Part shown: in pieces, positions 33,630 to 42,252 of the stretch
How the letters are laid out: every line of letters starts with the position of its first letter
Position numbering within the stretch: the first letter of the stretch is position 1
From: Rhizobium giardinii bv. giardinii H152
GTDB lineage: Bacteria; Pseudomonadota; Alphaproteobacteria; Rhizobiales; Rhizobiaceae
Direction: 5' to 3'
DNA: 64,000 nt
NCBI RefSeq assembly: GCF_000379605.1
Contig: NZ_KB902746.1
Span: forward strand, 162,817-226,816
The notes under the pieces: generated by a model
The model's database searches: none
The model's input: only the letters and a program-made list of their open reading frames with translations
What the model was told of the DNA's origin: nothing
Position numbers and translations under genes: made by a program

Positions 33630-34868
33630 TCAGTTCGGCCCGCTCTCCGGGACCTGCGGCACGAGTGGAAGCACGACGCGCACCACCGTCCCGCGATTGT
33701 TGTAGCCGGGCACGGTTGTGAAGCGCGCCGAGATGAGCCGGGCACGGGTCTTCATGTTGTCGATGCCTCCGCCGATCCGTCCCCGCGCCTTGGCGAGCCC
33801 GGTCCCGTCGTCGGCGATTTCGATCGATAGCCGGTCGTCGCCGATCTCGAGCCGCACCATGACGGCCAGCGGGGCAGCATGGCGCACTGCATTATTGATC
33901 GCCTCCTGCGCGATACGGAACAGCGCGACGCTGACGGTCGGTTCCAATCGCTCCAATGCGCCGTTTGTTTCGTCGACGAGGCCCCATTCGATGCCCGACC
34001 CGGTGTCGCGTGTCGAGCGGTCCAGATGATGCTCGATTGCTTGGGCGAGACCGAAGAGCTGGAGCACCGACGGTTTTGCCTGTTCTATGATCTGCCTCAA
34101 ATCCTGCATGCAATGCTGCAGGGAACGGGAGATGGACTCCAGCGCCTCGGGCGGCACCTCGACGTTGCGCGACAGCCGATCGATCCGGCGGGCGAGCCGC
34201 GTCAGGTCCGCAAGTGTCTGGTCGTGCAGGTCCATGCCGATCCGCTGGCGCTCCTGCTCCAGTGCTTCGGTAAGCTTCAGCGCGCCTTGTCGCAACCCCT
34301 CCTCGCGGGCGCGGGCTTCTGCCTCCACAATGGCTGAGCGTTGCGCCTGCTCGGCCGCCTGCAGAGCGAAGAAATAGGGCGTCAGCAAGTCGGCGATGAT
34401 ACGGGCGCGCTCGATATCCTCCATCGTATAGACGCCCGCTTTTTGCGACGAACAGGAGAGCGCCGCGATGATCGTGCCCTGCACCTTCATCGGCACATGC
34501 AAGCGGCTCCGCAGCGACTGTTCGACGATTGGCCGTTTGAACGCACCTTCGAAGTGGAAACGCGGGTCCGCCATGGCGTCGTCCGCAAGGAGAAAGTCCA
34601 CCTCGCCCCGGAGCAGCGAACGGATCGGGCTGTTGATTACGGGCGCACCGACAAGACTGCCCCAGGCGGTCTCGATGCCCGTCTCGTAGGCCGTATGGTA
34701 GTTGCCACCCTCAAGGAGTACACAGACATCCAGATGGTCATGCGGGATTATATGGGCTACCTCGGCCGCCACGGAACGGATGGCCGAGCGGAAATCGAGC
34801 TGCCCCGCAAGCAACCGGGAGATGCCGAGATAGTGGTCGAACATGGCTGCGGGTGCGAGATGCAGCAT
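33630..34868 (-). CDS. Sensor histidine kinase, GAF + HisKA_3 + HATPase
   Basis: 412 residues. A GAF-type sensor domain spans about 28-168 (SLRSRLHVPMKVQGTIIAALSC). A coiled stretch follows (EAEARAREEGLRQGALKL). The HisKA_3 dimerisation block ERQRIGMDLHDQTL holds phosphoacceptor His215, and an ATPase domain follows (DDGTGLAKARGRIGGGIDNM). No membrane segment, so it is a cytoplasmic sensor. ATG 34868 follows AAGGAGG; the longer frame to 35255 crosses the divergent promoter. It pairs with the response regulator downstream, and its opposite orientation to the sugar importer suggests it controls that operon. Ligand unknown. Confidence 0.9.
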   Translation of the reverse strand: MLHLAPAAMFDHYLGISRLLAGQLDFRSAIRSVAAEVAHIIPHDHLDVCVLLEGGNYHTAYETGIETAWGSLVGAPVINSPIRSLLRGEVDFLLADDAMADPRFHFEGAFKRPIVEQSLRSRLHVPMKVQGTIIAALSCSSQKAGVYTMEDIERARIIADLLTPYFFALQAAEQAQRSAIVEAEARAREEGLRQGALKLTEALEQERQRIGMDLHDQTLADLTRLARRIDRLSRNVEVPPEALESISRSLQHCMQDLRQIIEQAKPSVLQLFGLAQAIEHHLDRSTRDTGSGIEWGLVDETNGALERLEPTVSVALFRIAQEAINNAVRHAAPLAVMVRLEIGDDRLSIEIADDGTGLAKARGRIGGGIDNMKTRARLISARFTTVPGYNNRGTVVRVVLPLVPQVPESGPN

Positions 34869-35148
34869 TTCTCGGTTCCTCCTTAAGACGGCAAGCTCCT
34901 CAACCCGCCGCGATCGCTTCGCAGTAAACGCCTGCAGAAGCAGCGCCGTCTTGCATAAACCCGCAGCTTGTTCTGCAAAACCCGCAAACGACTTGCCGCC
35001 TCGCCACTGTACAGTCTGCTCGAGTTCCCGCATCCTGCCTTTACTGAGGGGAGGAAGCTCAGTGCAAGAACAATTTTCACTCGGACCCATTGTGGGCCGG
35101 CAGGAGTGAAGCGATCCGCCGACCAGCGCGATCATGAGGGAGAGAGAC

Positions 35149-36165
35149 ATGACAATCCGTAAGATGATTCTGGCATCAGCTGCTATCGCTTGCGCCGCGA
35201 TGCCCTTTTCCGCCTTCGCCGACACGTCGGCCAAAAAGATTGCCCTTTCCAACAACTACGCGGGCAACTCTTGGCGTCAAGCCATGCTGACGAGCTGGGA
35301 AAAGGTGACAGGCGAAGCCGTGAAAGCCGGCGTCGTTGCCGCAGCCGACGCTTTCACTACCGCCGAGAACCAGGCGACGGAACAGGCCGCGCAGATCCAG
35401 AACATGATCTTGCAAGGTTACGACGCGATCGTACTTAACGCCGCCTCTCCGACGGCGCTAAACGGAGCGGTCAAGGAAGCCTGCGACGCCGGCATCACCG
35501 TCGTTTCTTTCGACGGCATCGTGACCGAACCCTGCGCCTGGCGCATCGCCGTCGACTTCAAAGAAATGGGCCGCAGCCAGGTGGAGTACTTGTCGAAGAA
35601 ACTCCCAGATGGCGGCAACCTGCTTGAGATCCGAGGGCTTGCCGGTGTCTTCGTCGACGACGAGATATCGGCGGGCATCCACGAGGGCGTCAAGCAGTTC
35701 CCGCAGTTCAAGATTGTCGGCTCCGTTCATGGAGACTGGGCGCAGGACGTGGCGCAGAAGGCTGTTGCGGGCATCCTGCCCAGCCTGCCCGACATCGTCG
35801 GCGTGGTGACGCAAGGTGGGGATGGTTATGGTGCCGCACAGGCCATTGCCGCTACCGACCGGAAGATGCCGATCATTGTCATGGGCAATCGCGAAGACGA
35901 ACTGAGATGGTGGAAGGAGCAGAAGGACGCAAAGGGCTACGAGACAATGTCCGTATCCATCGCGCCGGGCGTCTCCACGCTCGCCTTCTGGGTGGCCCAG
36001 CAGATCCTTGACGGCAAAGAGGTCAAGAAGGACCTTGTCGTCCCTTTCCTGCGTATCGACCAGGACAATCTCGAAACGAACCTCGCCAACACCCAGGCCG
36101 GTGGCGTTGCCAACGTGGAATACACGCAGCAAGACGCACTCAAGGTTATCGAATCGGCAAAGTAA
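35149..36165 (+). CDS. Sugar ABC transporter, periplasmic binding protein
   Basis: 338 residues with a signal peptide (MTIRKMILASAAIACAAMPF, cleavage after AFA). The mature part is a type I periplasmic fold: ALSNNYAGNSWRQAML, GYDAIVLNAASPTAL, and GVVTQGGDGYGAAQAI. Start ATG 35149 with GAGGGAGAGA upstream; ATG 35134 lacks a site. Four more transporter and enzyme genes follow on the strand. The binding protein is only distantly like RbsB, so the substrate could be a polyol, sugar acid or lactone precursor. Confidence 0.92.
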   Translation: MTIRKMILASAAIACAAMPFSAFADTSAKKIALSNNYAGNSWRQAMLTSWEKVTGEAVKAGVVAAADAFTTAENQATEQAAQIQNMILQGYDAIVLNAASPTALNGAVKEACDAGITVVSFDGIVTEPCAWRIAVDFKEMGRSQVEYLSKKLPDGGNLLEIRGLAGVFVDDEISAGIHEGVKQFPQFKIVGSVHGDWAQDVAQKAVAGILPSLPDIVGVVTQGGDGYGAAQAIAATDRKMPIIVMGNREDELRWWKEQKDAKGYETMSVSIAPGVSTLAFWVAQQILDGKEVKKDLVVPFLRIDQDNLETNLANTQAGGVANVEYTQQDALKVIESAK

Positions 36166-36175
36166 ATTTTCTGGC

Positions 36176-36209
36176 GAATGCCGCGCGACCGCGAATGCGC
36201 GCGGCATTC
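36176..36209 (+). promoter_or_regulatory. Intercistronic stem-loop after the binding-protein gene
   Basis: Perfect 12-bp inverted repeat GAATGCCGCGCG / CGCGCGGCATTC with a 10-base loop, between the binding-protein and ATPase genes. Such structures protect upstream mRNA or attenuate downstream transcription. There is no T-run, so stabilisation or partial termination are both possible. Confidence 0.75.
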
Positions 36210-36234
36210 TTCGCGAGCAGATGTGGCGGGCAGC

Positions 36235-37686
36235 ATGGATGGCATTCAGAAGGCGGTGATCGCGGTTGATGGCGCTAAGGTGAGCTTCGGCGCGGTCAAG
36301 GCACTCGACGGCGTCACGCTTCGCGTCATGCCGGGCGAATGCGTCGGGCTCGTCGGACACAATGGAGCCGGCAAGTCTACGATCGTCAGCGTGATCAACG
36401 GCGGCCTCACACCACAGGCAGGAAGCGTCGCGAGCGACGATGAGCGGCTTGAGCGCTATGGCATCAACGCCGCCCGGGCCCGCGGTGTGCGCTGCGTATT
36501 CCAGGAGCTCTCCCTCTGCCCCAACCTGTCCATCGTCGAGAACACGCGCATCATGCATCGCGATCTCGGTGGCTTCGGTTGGCGGACACGCGCCCAAAAA
36601 ATCATCGAGCAGAGCCTCGACACCGTCTTTCCCGGCCATAGCATCGGCAGCAGTCGGGCTGTCGGCGACCTTTCAATTGCTGAGCGACAGATGGTCGAGA
36701 TCGCCATGGCTTTCTCCGACGCCGGCATTGCGCCACGGCTGGTGATCCTCGACGAACCGACCTCGTCGCTCGATGCAAGCCTTGCGCGCCAGATGCTCGA
36801 CCATGTCCGTCGTTTCGTCGCCGCAGGCGGGTCCGTTATCTTTATCTCGCATATCCTGCATGAGATCCTCGAAACATCCGACCGCATCATCGTGATGAAG
36901 GACGGACGAGTCGTCGCCGAACGTCCGGCGCACGGTTTTGATCATCATGGCCTCGTGGAAGCCATGGGCACCGTTGCGAAGGAGGGCACCGGCCAGCGAT
37001 TGTCGCGCGAACAGGCTGCCGCTCCGCCCATCCTGTCCCATCAGGCGGAGGGCCTTTCCTTCAAGGCGCACGAGGGTGAGATCATCGGACTGGCGGGTTT
37101 GGCGGGTCACGGGCAGACCGAGCTGCTGCTCGCCTTGCATGCCGCCCAGTCCGGCAACTGGCGTCCCGAGCGCGATCCGCTTGTCACCTTCGTTGCGGGC
37201 GACCGCCGTCTTAACGGCGTCTTCGAACTGTGGAGCATCCTGCGAAACTTCTCCATCGCCTCCCTCGGCGACCTGTCCCGGCGCGGCCTCATCCTCGCAA
37301 AAGAAGAGGAGACGAAAGGCGCCGACTGGAAGCGGAGGATCGAGATCCGCACGCCCGATTTGCACAATCGAATCCTGTCGCTTTCCGGCGGCAACCAGCA
37401 GAAGGTTCTCTTCGCCCGCGCGCTTGCGACGCGCGCACCGATCGTATTGATGGACGACCCTATGCGCGGCGTCGACGTCGGAACCAAGCAGGAGGTCTAC
37501 AAGATCATCCGCGAGGAAGCCGCGCGAGGCCGCACCTTCGTCTGGTACTCGACGGAGATGGACGAGGTGCGCCTCTGCGACCGCGTCTACGTCTTCCGCG
37601 AAGGACGCATCATGGACGAACTCGCTGCCGACGCCGTCAACGAAACTAACATCATCACCGCCTCCTTCTCGGGGGTCCCCGCATGA
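36235..37686 (+). CDS. Sugar ABC transporter, tandem ATP-binding protein
   Basis: 483 residues. Domain 1 has a full Walker A (GHNGAGKST) and a switch region with ILDEPTSSLD. Domain 2 has the family-normal degenerate loop GLAGHGQTELLLAL and signature LSGGNQQKVLFARAL. In domain 1 the signature position reads LSIAERQMVEIA, also normal for RbsA/XylG proteins. Start ATG 36235 with a GGCGGGC-type site; the upstream frame covers the intercistronic hairpin. The stop overlaps the first permease gene by 4 bases. Confidence 0.92.
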   Translation: MDGIQKAVIAVDGAKVSFGAVKALDGVTLRVMPGECVGLVGHNGAGKSTIVSVINGGLTPQAGSVASDDERLERYGINAARARGVRCVFQELSLCPNLSIVENTRIMHRDLGGFGWRTRAQKIIEQSLDTVFPGHSIGSSRAVGDLSIAERQMVEIAMAFSDAGIAPRLVILDEPTSSLDASLARQMLDHVRRFVAAGGSVIFISHILHEILETSDRIIVMKDGRVVAERPAHGFDHHGLVEAMGTVAKEGTGQRLSREQAAAPPILSHQAEGLSFKAHEGEIIGLAGLAGHGQTELLLALHAAQSGNWRPERDPLVTFVAGDRRLNGVFELWSILRNFSIASLGDLSRRGLILAKEEETKGADWKRRIEIRTPDLHNRILSLSGGNQQKVLFARALATRAPIVLMDDPMRGVDVGTKQEVYKIIREEAARGRTFVWYSTEMDEVRLCDRVYVFREGRIMDELAADAVNETNIITASFSGVPA

Positions 37687-38630
37687 CGCTCCGGCTCTCG
37701 TCCGACGCCATGCGTCTTGTCATTCCCGCCCTGTCGCTGACGCTGCTGCTCGCAGCCGTCTTCTGGCTACAGCCGCGCGCCATGAGCTATGTCGGGCTCA
37801 ACCTGCTGTTCAACCTGGCTGTGCCCATCGCGCTTGCGACGATCGCCCAAATGCTCGTGATGGCCGTGAACGACCTCGATCTCTCGATGGGCACCTTCGT
37901 AAGCTTCATCGCCTGCGTCACCGCCACGTTTCTGCGGGATGCCCCCGTGACCGGCGTACTGATCCTTGTCGGTGCGATCGCGACCTATGCCGGGCTCGGT
38001 GTTGTGATCCATTTGCGCAACCTGCCGTCCATCGTCGTGACTCTCGGCATGAGCTTCGTCTGGGGCGGACTTGGCGTACTGCTGCTGCCGGCACCGGGCG
38101 GGCAGTCGCCGGACTGGGTGCGCTGGCTGATGACCGTCAAGCCACCGCTGGCGCCAATGGCAATCGTCGCCAGCATCATCATCGCCGTCGTCGCCCATCT
38201 TGTCGTCATGCGGTCCTCGCTCGGCGTGTTGATCCGAGGCATTGGGGGCAACCCGCGCTCAGTCGAGCGCGCCGGATGGTCTATTGTCGCGGCGCGCGGC
38301 GCTGCTTATGGCCTTGCTGGCGTCTTCGCGGTGCTAGCGGGCATCGCCCTCGTCGGGCTAACCACCTCGGCCGATGCTAATATCGCGCTGCGCTATACGC
38401 TGCTATCGATCGCCGGTGTGATCCTCGGCGGCGGCGAGTTTATCGGCGGCCGCGTCTCCCCTATCGGTGCTGTCATAGGCGCGCTGACGCTGACGCTCGC
38501 CGGCTCGTTCCTGTCCTTCCTGCGCATCTCTGCGGACTGGCAGATCGGGGCTCAGGGCGCGATCCTCATCATCGTGCTCGCGTTTCGCCTGATGCTGAAC
38601 CGCGTCGAGAAGCGGGAGAAAGGTCGATGA
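37683..38630 (+). CDS. Sugar ABC transporter, permease 1
   Basis: 315 residues, BPD_transp_2 (RbsC-like) family, with eight or more hydrophobic segments. Family block MAVNDLDLSMGTFVSF corresponds to GGIDLSVGS of RbsC, with Asn-Asp replacing the usual Gly-Gly. The C-terminal LGGGEFIGGRVSPIGAVIGAL loop is typical. Four-base overlaps with the genes on both sides indicate tight coupling. With permease 2 it probably forms a heterodimeric channel. Confidence 0.9.
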   Translation: MTLRLSSDAMRLVIPALSLTLLLAAVFWLQPRAMSYVGLNLLFNLAVPIALATIAQMLVMAVNDLDLSMGTFVSFIACVTATFLRDAPVTGVLILVGAIATYAGLGVVIHLRNLPSIVVTLGMSFVWGGLGVLLLPAPGGQSPDWVRWLMTVKPPLAPMAIVASIIIAVVAHLVVMRSSLGVLIRGIGGNPRSVERAGWSIVAARGAAYGLAGVFAVLAGIALVGLTTSADANIALRYTLLSIAGVILGGGEFIGGRVSPIGAVIGALTLTLAGSFLSFLRISADWQIGAQGAILIIVLAFRLMLNRVEKREKGR

Positions 38631-39577
38631 ACCCATTCCTGCGCCTTTTCGAAACCCCCTGGATCTGGTCCTGGCTTGCCTCGTTTATCGTCTGGTTCCT
38701 GACGATAATGGTGACGCTCGGCGCCAGCACAATCGGCGTGTCCCAGGCCGCGCTCACCTTCGCCGCCTTCTCCGTCATCGTCGGCCTCGGCCAGATGTTC
38801 GTCATCACGCTGGGGCCTGGCAACATCGATCTCTCGGTTCCCGCCACCATGACGTTTGCCGGTACGGTGGCGCTGAAGCTGATGAATGTCGAAAACGGCA
38901 TGATCCTGCCGGGCCTTCTTGTCACCATCGCCATCGGCCTCGTGGTCGGGCTGTGCAACTATTCGCTCATCAAGGCGCTGCGAATACCGCCGATCATCGC
39001 GACGCTTTCCATGAGTTTCATCGTGCAGTCCGCCGCGATCTGGACGAACCGGGGATTGCGTATCAAGCCTCCCAGCGCGCTTGCGGACTTCACCACGTCG
39101 AACACCCTCGGCGCGCCGAATGTAGCGATCGTCGCGCTCCTCATCTCGATCCTCGCCTGGTTCTTGCTCGAGAAAACGATCTACGGGCGATGGATCTCTG
39201 CGATCGGTCAGAGCATGCCGGCCGCGCGCATGGCTGGCATACCGGTCGACGGCGCACGCTTGGCCACCTACCTCTTCTGCGCCGTGCTTGCATCTGTCGC
39301 GGGATATCTGCTTGCCTGCTTCTCCGGCGGCGCGGCGCTCAACATGGGCTCGGAATACCTTCTGATGTCGATCGCCGTCGTCGTGATCGGCGGCACGGCG
39401 GTCGCCGGCGGCGATTCCAACGTGCCGGGCATCTGGGGCGCATCGCTCTTCATGTTCCTGGTCGTTTCCATGCTCAACACCTACGGACTCGGCGCGGGCA
39501 TCCGCCTCATCATGACCGGTCTGATCATCATCAGCGTCATCATGCTCGCCGGCGGTCGCCGAGCCAGCATACGATAA
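38627..39577 (+). CDS. Sugar ABC transporter, permease 2
   Basis: 316 residues, same family as permease 1 but clearly diverged. Contains TLGPGNIDLSVPATMTFAG (RbsC signature region) and VVVIGGTAVAGGDSNVPGIWGA. Two different permeases with one tandem ATPase is the layout of several rhizobial polyol and sugar importers. Overlaps permease 1 by 4 bases, and 14 bases separate it from the lactonase gene. Confidence 0.9.
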   Translation: MNPFLRLFETPWIWSWLASFIVWFLTIMVTLGASTIGVSQAALTFAAFSVIVGLGQMFVITLGPGNIDLSVPATMTFAGTVALKLMNVENGMILPGLLVTIAIGLVVGLCNYSLIKALRIPPIIATLSMSFIVQSAAIWTNRGLRIKPPSALADFTTSNTLGAPNVAIVALLISILAWFLLEKTIYGRWISAIGQSMPAARMAGIPVDGARLATYLFCAVLASVAGYLLACFSGGAALNMGSEYLLMSIAVVVIGGTAVAGGDSNVPGIWGASLFMFLVVSMLNTYGLGAGIRLIMTGLIIISVIMLAGGRRASIR

Positions 39578-39591
39578 CCGGACAGACCACC

Positions 39592-40500
39592 ATGGCCGAC
39601 ATCTACGAAATTCACGACCCGCGCTTCCGGCAGATGATCGTGACCAGTGCCGCTCTCGACGAGCACTACTCCGGGTGCCGCTGGGCAGAAGGCCCCGTCT
39701 GGTTCAGCGACGCGAACCAGCTCCTGTGGAGCGACATTCCCAACCAGCGCATGTTGCGATGGACGCCCGAGAGCGGCGTCTCCGTCTATCGGCAACCGTC
39801 CAACTTCACCAACGGCCATACCCGCGATAGGCAGGGACGGCTCATCTCCTGCGAGCATGGTACGCGCCGCGTCACGCGCACCGAGGTCGATGGCTCGGTC
39901 ACCGTGCTCGCAGACCGTTTCGAGGACGCGCGGCTCAATTCCCCGAACGATGTGGTGGTGAAGTCCGACGGCACAATCTGGTTCACCGATCCCACTTACG
40001 GCATCATGTCGGACTACGAAGGCTTTCGCGCCGAGCCGGAGCAACCGACCCGCAACGTCTACCGGCTCGATCCAACAACCGGCGAGCTTGCTGCGGTCGT
40101 CACGGATTTCATCCAACCGAACGGCCTCGCCTTCTCACCAGACGAGAATGTCCTCTACGTGGCAGACTCGGCAGCAAGCCATGACGCAAGCCTGCCACGT
40201 CACATCCGCGCTTTTGACGTGGTCGATGGCAGACGCCTCGCGAACGGCCGCGTGTTCTGCTTCATCAACAACGGCATTCCGGATGGTATCCGCACAGACA
40301 TGGACGGGAACCTCTGGTCGAGCGCCGGCGATGGCGTGCATTGCTTCGACCCAACCGGCAAACTGATTGGCAAGATCCGCGTACCGCAGATCGTCGCGAA
40401 CCTCACCTTCGGCGGGCCGAGACGTAACCGTCTGTTCATCGCGGCTACCTGCTCGATCTACTCACTTTACGTCGCCGCGACCGGCTCTCAGTGGCCCTGA
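39592..40500 (+). CDS. SMP-30/gluconolactonase family lactonase
   Basis: 302 residues, a six-bladed beta-propeller. Blocks seen: GCRWAEGPVWFSD (metal-binding Glu near residue 29), LNSPNDVVVKSDGTIWFTDPTYG (Asn/Asp metal ligands), QPNGLAFSPDENVLYVADS, and DGIRTDMDGNLWSSAGDGVHCFDP. These hydrolyse sugar lactones with a divalent metal. ATG 39592 lies 14 bases after permease 2, so the enzyme is co-expressed with the importer and hints that the imported sugar is oxidised through a lactone. No dehydrogenase is in the operon. Confidence 0.92.
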   Translation: MADIYEIHDPRFRQMIVTSAALDEHYSGCRWAEGPVWFSDANQLLWSDIPNQRMLRWTPESGVSVYRQPSNFTNGHTRDRQGRLISCEHGTRRVTRTEVDGSVTVLADRFEDARLNSPNDVVVKSDGTIWFTDPTYGIMSDYEGFRAEPEQPTRNVYRLDPTTGELAAVVTDFIQPNGLAFSPDENVLYVADSAASHDASLPRHIRAFDVVDGRRLANGRVFCFINNGIPDGIRTDMDGNLWSSAGDGVHCFDPTGKLIGKIRVPQIVANLTFGGPRRNRLFIAATCSIYSLYVAATGSQWP

Positions 40501-41060
40501 AATCATGATGCTCCCCCTAATGGATCAATCCAAAAACGCGATACGGCACAACCAATCAGCTAGAACTTGCCGGTGGCGGGGCCGCCGAACTGGCCGAATT
40601 TTGCGCTACTCTGGTGATCGGGCCACTGGTTTTGGGCGCGATGAGCTCGCTCGGAATAGCGAGACTGCACGAAGGGTTCCAATTGTGTGCTCTGGCTACT
40701 TCTCTATCAGTGTCAATATGTTTGTGGAGATTGTCGCCTAATATCACGGGCTTTCCCGTCCGACATTTGGGATATTGAAACCTTGGAGGCCCATCATCAG
40801 CGAAAGCTCGACGCATCTCATTAGCATCTTTTGAAACTGCTGACTTTCCGGTTCGAGCCACGCGAACAATTGCGCGCTCAGGACGGCTCGTGAAACCGGC
40901 CGCCCGAAGACGCGTTTTTCATGTTATAATGGACTTGCAACGCGCGTAATCTCGACCTCGGCATATGGCAGGGGCCCGAAAGCTATTGTGCCCTGGCGCC
41001 TCCCAGCTCGGGCTCAACTGGGAAGCTCTGGTTTGCTTATCAATTGCGAGGAGGTTGTTC
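40501..41060. other. Intergenic region, about 560 bp, no supported gene
   Basis: A plus-strand stretch around 40556-40740 reads hydrophobically (VIGPLVLGAMSSLGIARL) but has neither a start nor a family match and may be debris. A TATAAT hexamer at 40925-40930 precedes the peroxiredoxin gene without a convincing -35. Confidence 0.35.
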
Positions 41061-41702
41061 ATGTCAACGAGTAGTGTCGACCGCCCGCTGCAGCCGGGTG
41101 ACCGGGCACCGAATGTTGTGCTCAACGCGATCTCACGCGAAGGCAAGATCGCGCTCGACGATTTTCGGGGCCGTAGCCCGTTATTGATCGGTTTGTTTCG
41201 GGGCCTGCACTGTCCGTTCTGCCGGCGCCACGTCGCCGCGATGGCGCAACTCAAGCCGGCCATGCGTGAGAAAGGCGTCGAATGCCTAGCGGTGGTCAAT
41301 ACGCCGGTGGAGCGGGCGCGGCTCTATTTCCGTTACCACCCGGCACCCGATCTTCTGGCGGCTTCCGACCCGGAGCGGGCCTCACATCGTGCTTTCGGCT
41401 TGCGCGAGGTCGGGAGGGACACGGTCATGGCTATACGGATCGATCTCCCGGGAGAGTTGCCCGAGCCTATGGACGTCATGGCAATGGACGAGTTTCTCAA
41501 CAAGAAAGAAGAATATGAGATTACCGAGGCCGATCAGCAGATGATGACTTCCGACCAGGGGCAGCTTGTCGGTCAGTTCCTAATCGACCAGGGAGGCATC
41601 GTACGCTGGAGCTTCACTGAAGTTCTGGAGGAGGGCCTCAATACGTTCAGGGCGCCAAATTCCGAGGAATTGATGTCGGCAGCTTCCCAAGTTGCACAAT
41701 AG
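41061..41702 (+). CDS. Peroxiredoxin-like protein (AhpC/TSA family)
   Basis: 213 residues, thioredoxin fold. GLHCPFCRRH gives two close cysteines (Cys51 and Cys54), more like a thioredoxin-type CxxC than the lone peroxidatic cysteine of typical AhpC. Start ATG 41061 with GAGGAGG upstream; the longer frame from 40965 has no similarity. It stands alone between debris regions. Likely a cytoplasmic thiol peroxidase or thiol-disulphide protein; the CxxC form makes the peroxidase activity less certain. Confidence 0.85.
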   Translation: MSTSSVDRPLQPGDRAPNVVLNAISREGKIALDDFRGRSPLLIGLFRGLHCPFCRRHVAAMAQLKPAMREKGVECLAVVNTPVERARLYFRYHPAPDLLAASDPERASHRAFGLREVGRDTVMAIRIDLPGELPEPMDVMAMDEFLNKKEEYEITEADQQMMTSDQGQLVGQFLIDQGGIVRWSFTEVLEEGLNTFRAPNSEELMSAASQVAQ

Positions 41703-41939
41703 ATTCTGAAACTCGCACGACGACCACGATCCTGTGATATTAATCATCATCATGATGCTCAGGAGCGGAGGGTATGGCCTGCCTTTAGGCTCGTCGCGAT
41801 TTTCGAAACGCCATTACGCCGACAGCTCACAATATGGGCACGAACCGCATCAGTAAGATGGGGCAATCGCAGATATCAGCAACCTCTTCAAATGTCCGAC
41901 GAAAGCCAGTTTACCTCGAGCGGCTCTCCCTAAGAGATG

Positions 41940-42227
41940 GATTCGCTCATGCCCAAGCGCGCGCATCAACCAATCTGATCGGCAGCCATGGCTCGGAAGC
42001 TGAAATTGGCCAGGTCAGGAAGGTCCGGTGGCTTGTGAGAGGCGCCGTAGCCGCGCAGGTCGGTACAGATCCTGGCCATTCGCGACCAGCATCGGCGCAA
42101 TCCGCGCCCAGAGTGCCTTGGTCTGCGGAAAGCCGTGCAGCACAGCACCGGCTCGCCCGCACCCGCCGAGACATAGGGGATCTCTATGTCGTCGACGACA
42201 ATTCGACCGTTTCAAACCGCCGAACAT
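41940..42227 (-). pseudogene. Fragment of a fluoroacetate/haloacetate dehalogenase-like alpha/beta hydrolase
   Basis: The N-terminal part of the family is recognisable across three frames: MFGG, then HGFPQTKALWARIAPML, then DLRGYGASHKPPDLPDLANFSFRAMAADQ. These match the HGYPQT and APDLRGYGDSSKP blocks of dehalogenase-type hydrolases in order. At least two frameshifts and loss of the C-terminal two-thirds (catalytic Asp/His part). It lies upstream of the thiolase operon end on the same strand. Confidence 0.7.
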
Positions 42228-42252
42228 TGGCGTCTCCTCACCTGCAATTCCA

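Noticed and set aside
32894..33745. Longer start for the response regulator (283 codons)
   Set aside because: The extra 43 codons are the shadow of the kinase gene; MKVLIVEDD is the normal receiver start.
40556..40861. 101-codon minus-strand frame and the hydrophobic plus-strand stretch opposite
   Set aside because: Neither has a start with a ribosome site or a family match; treated as debris.
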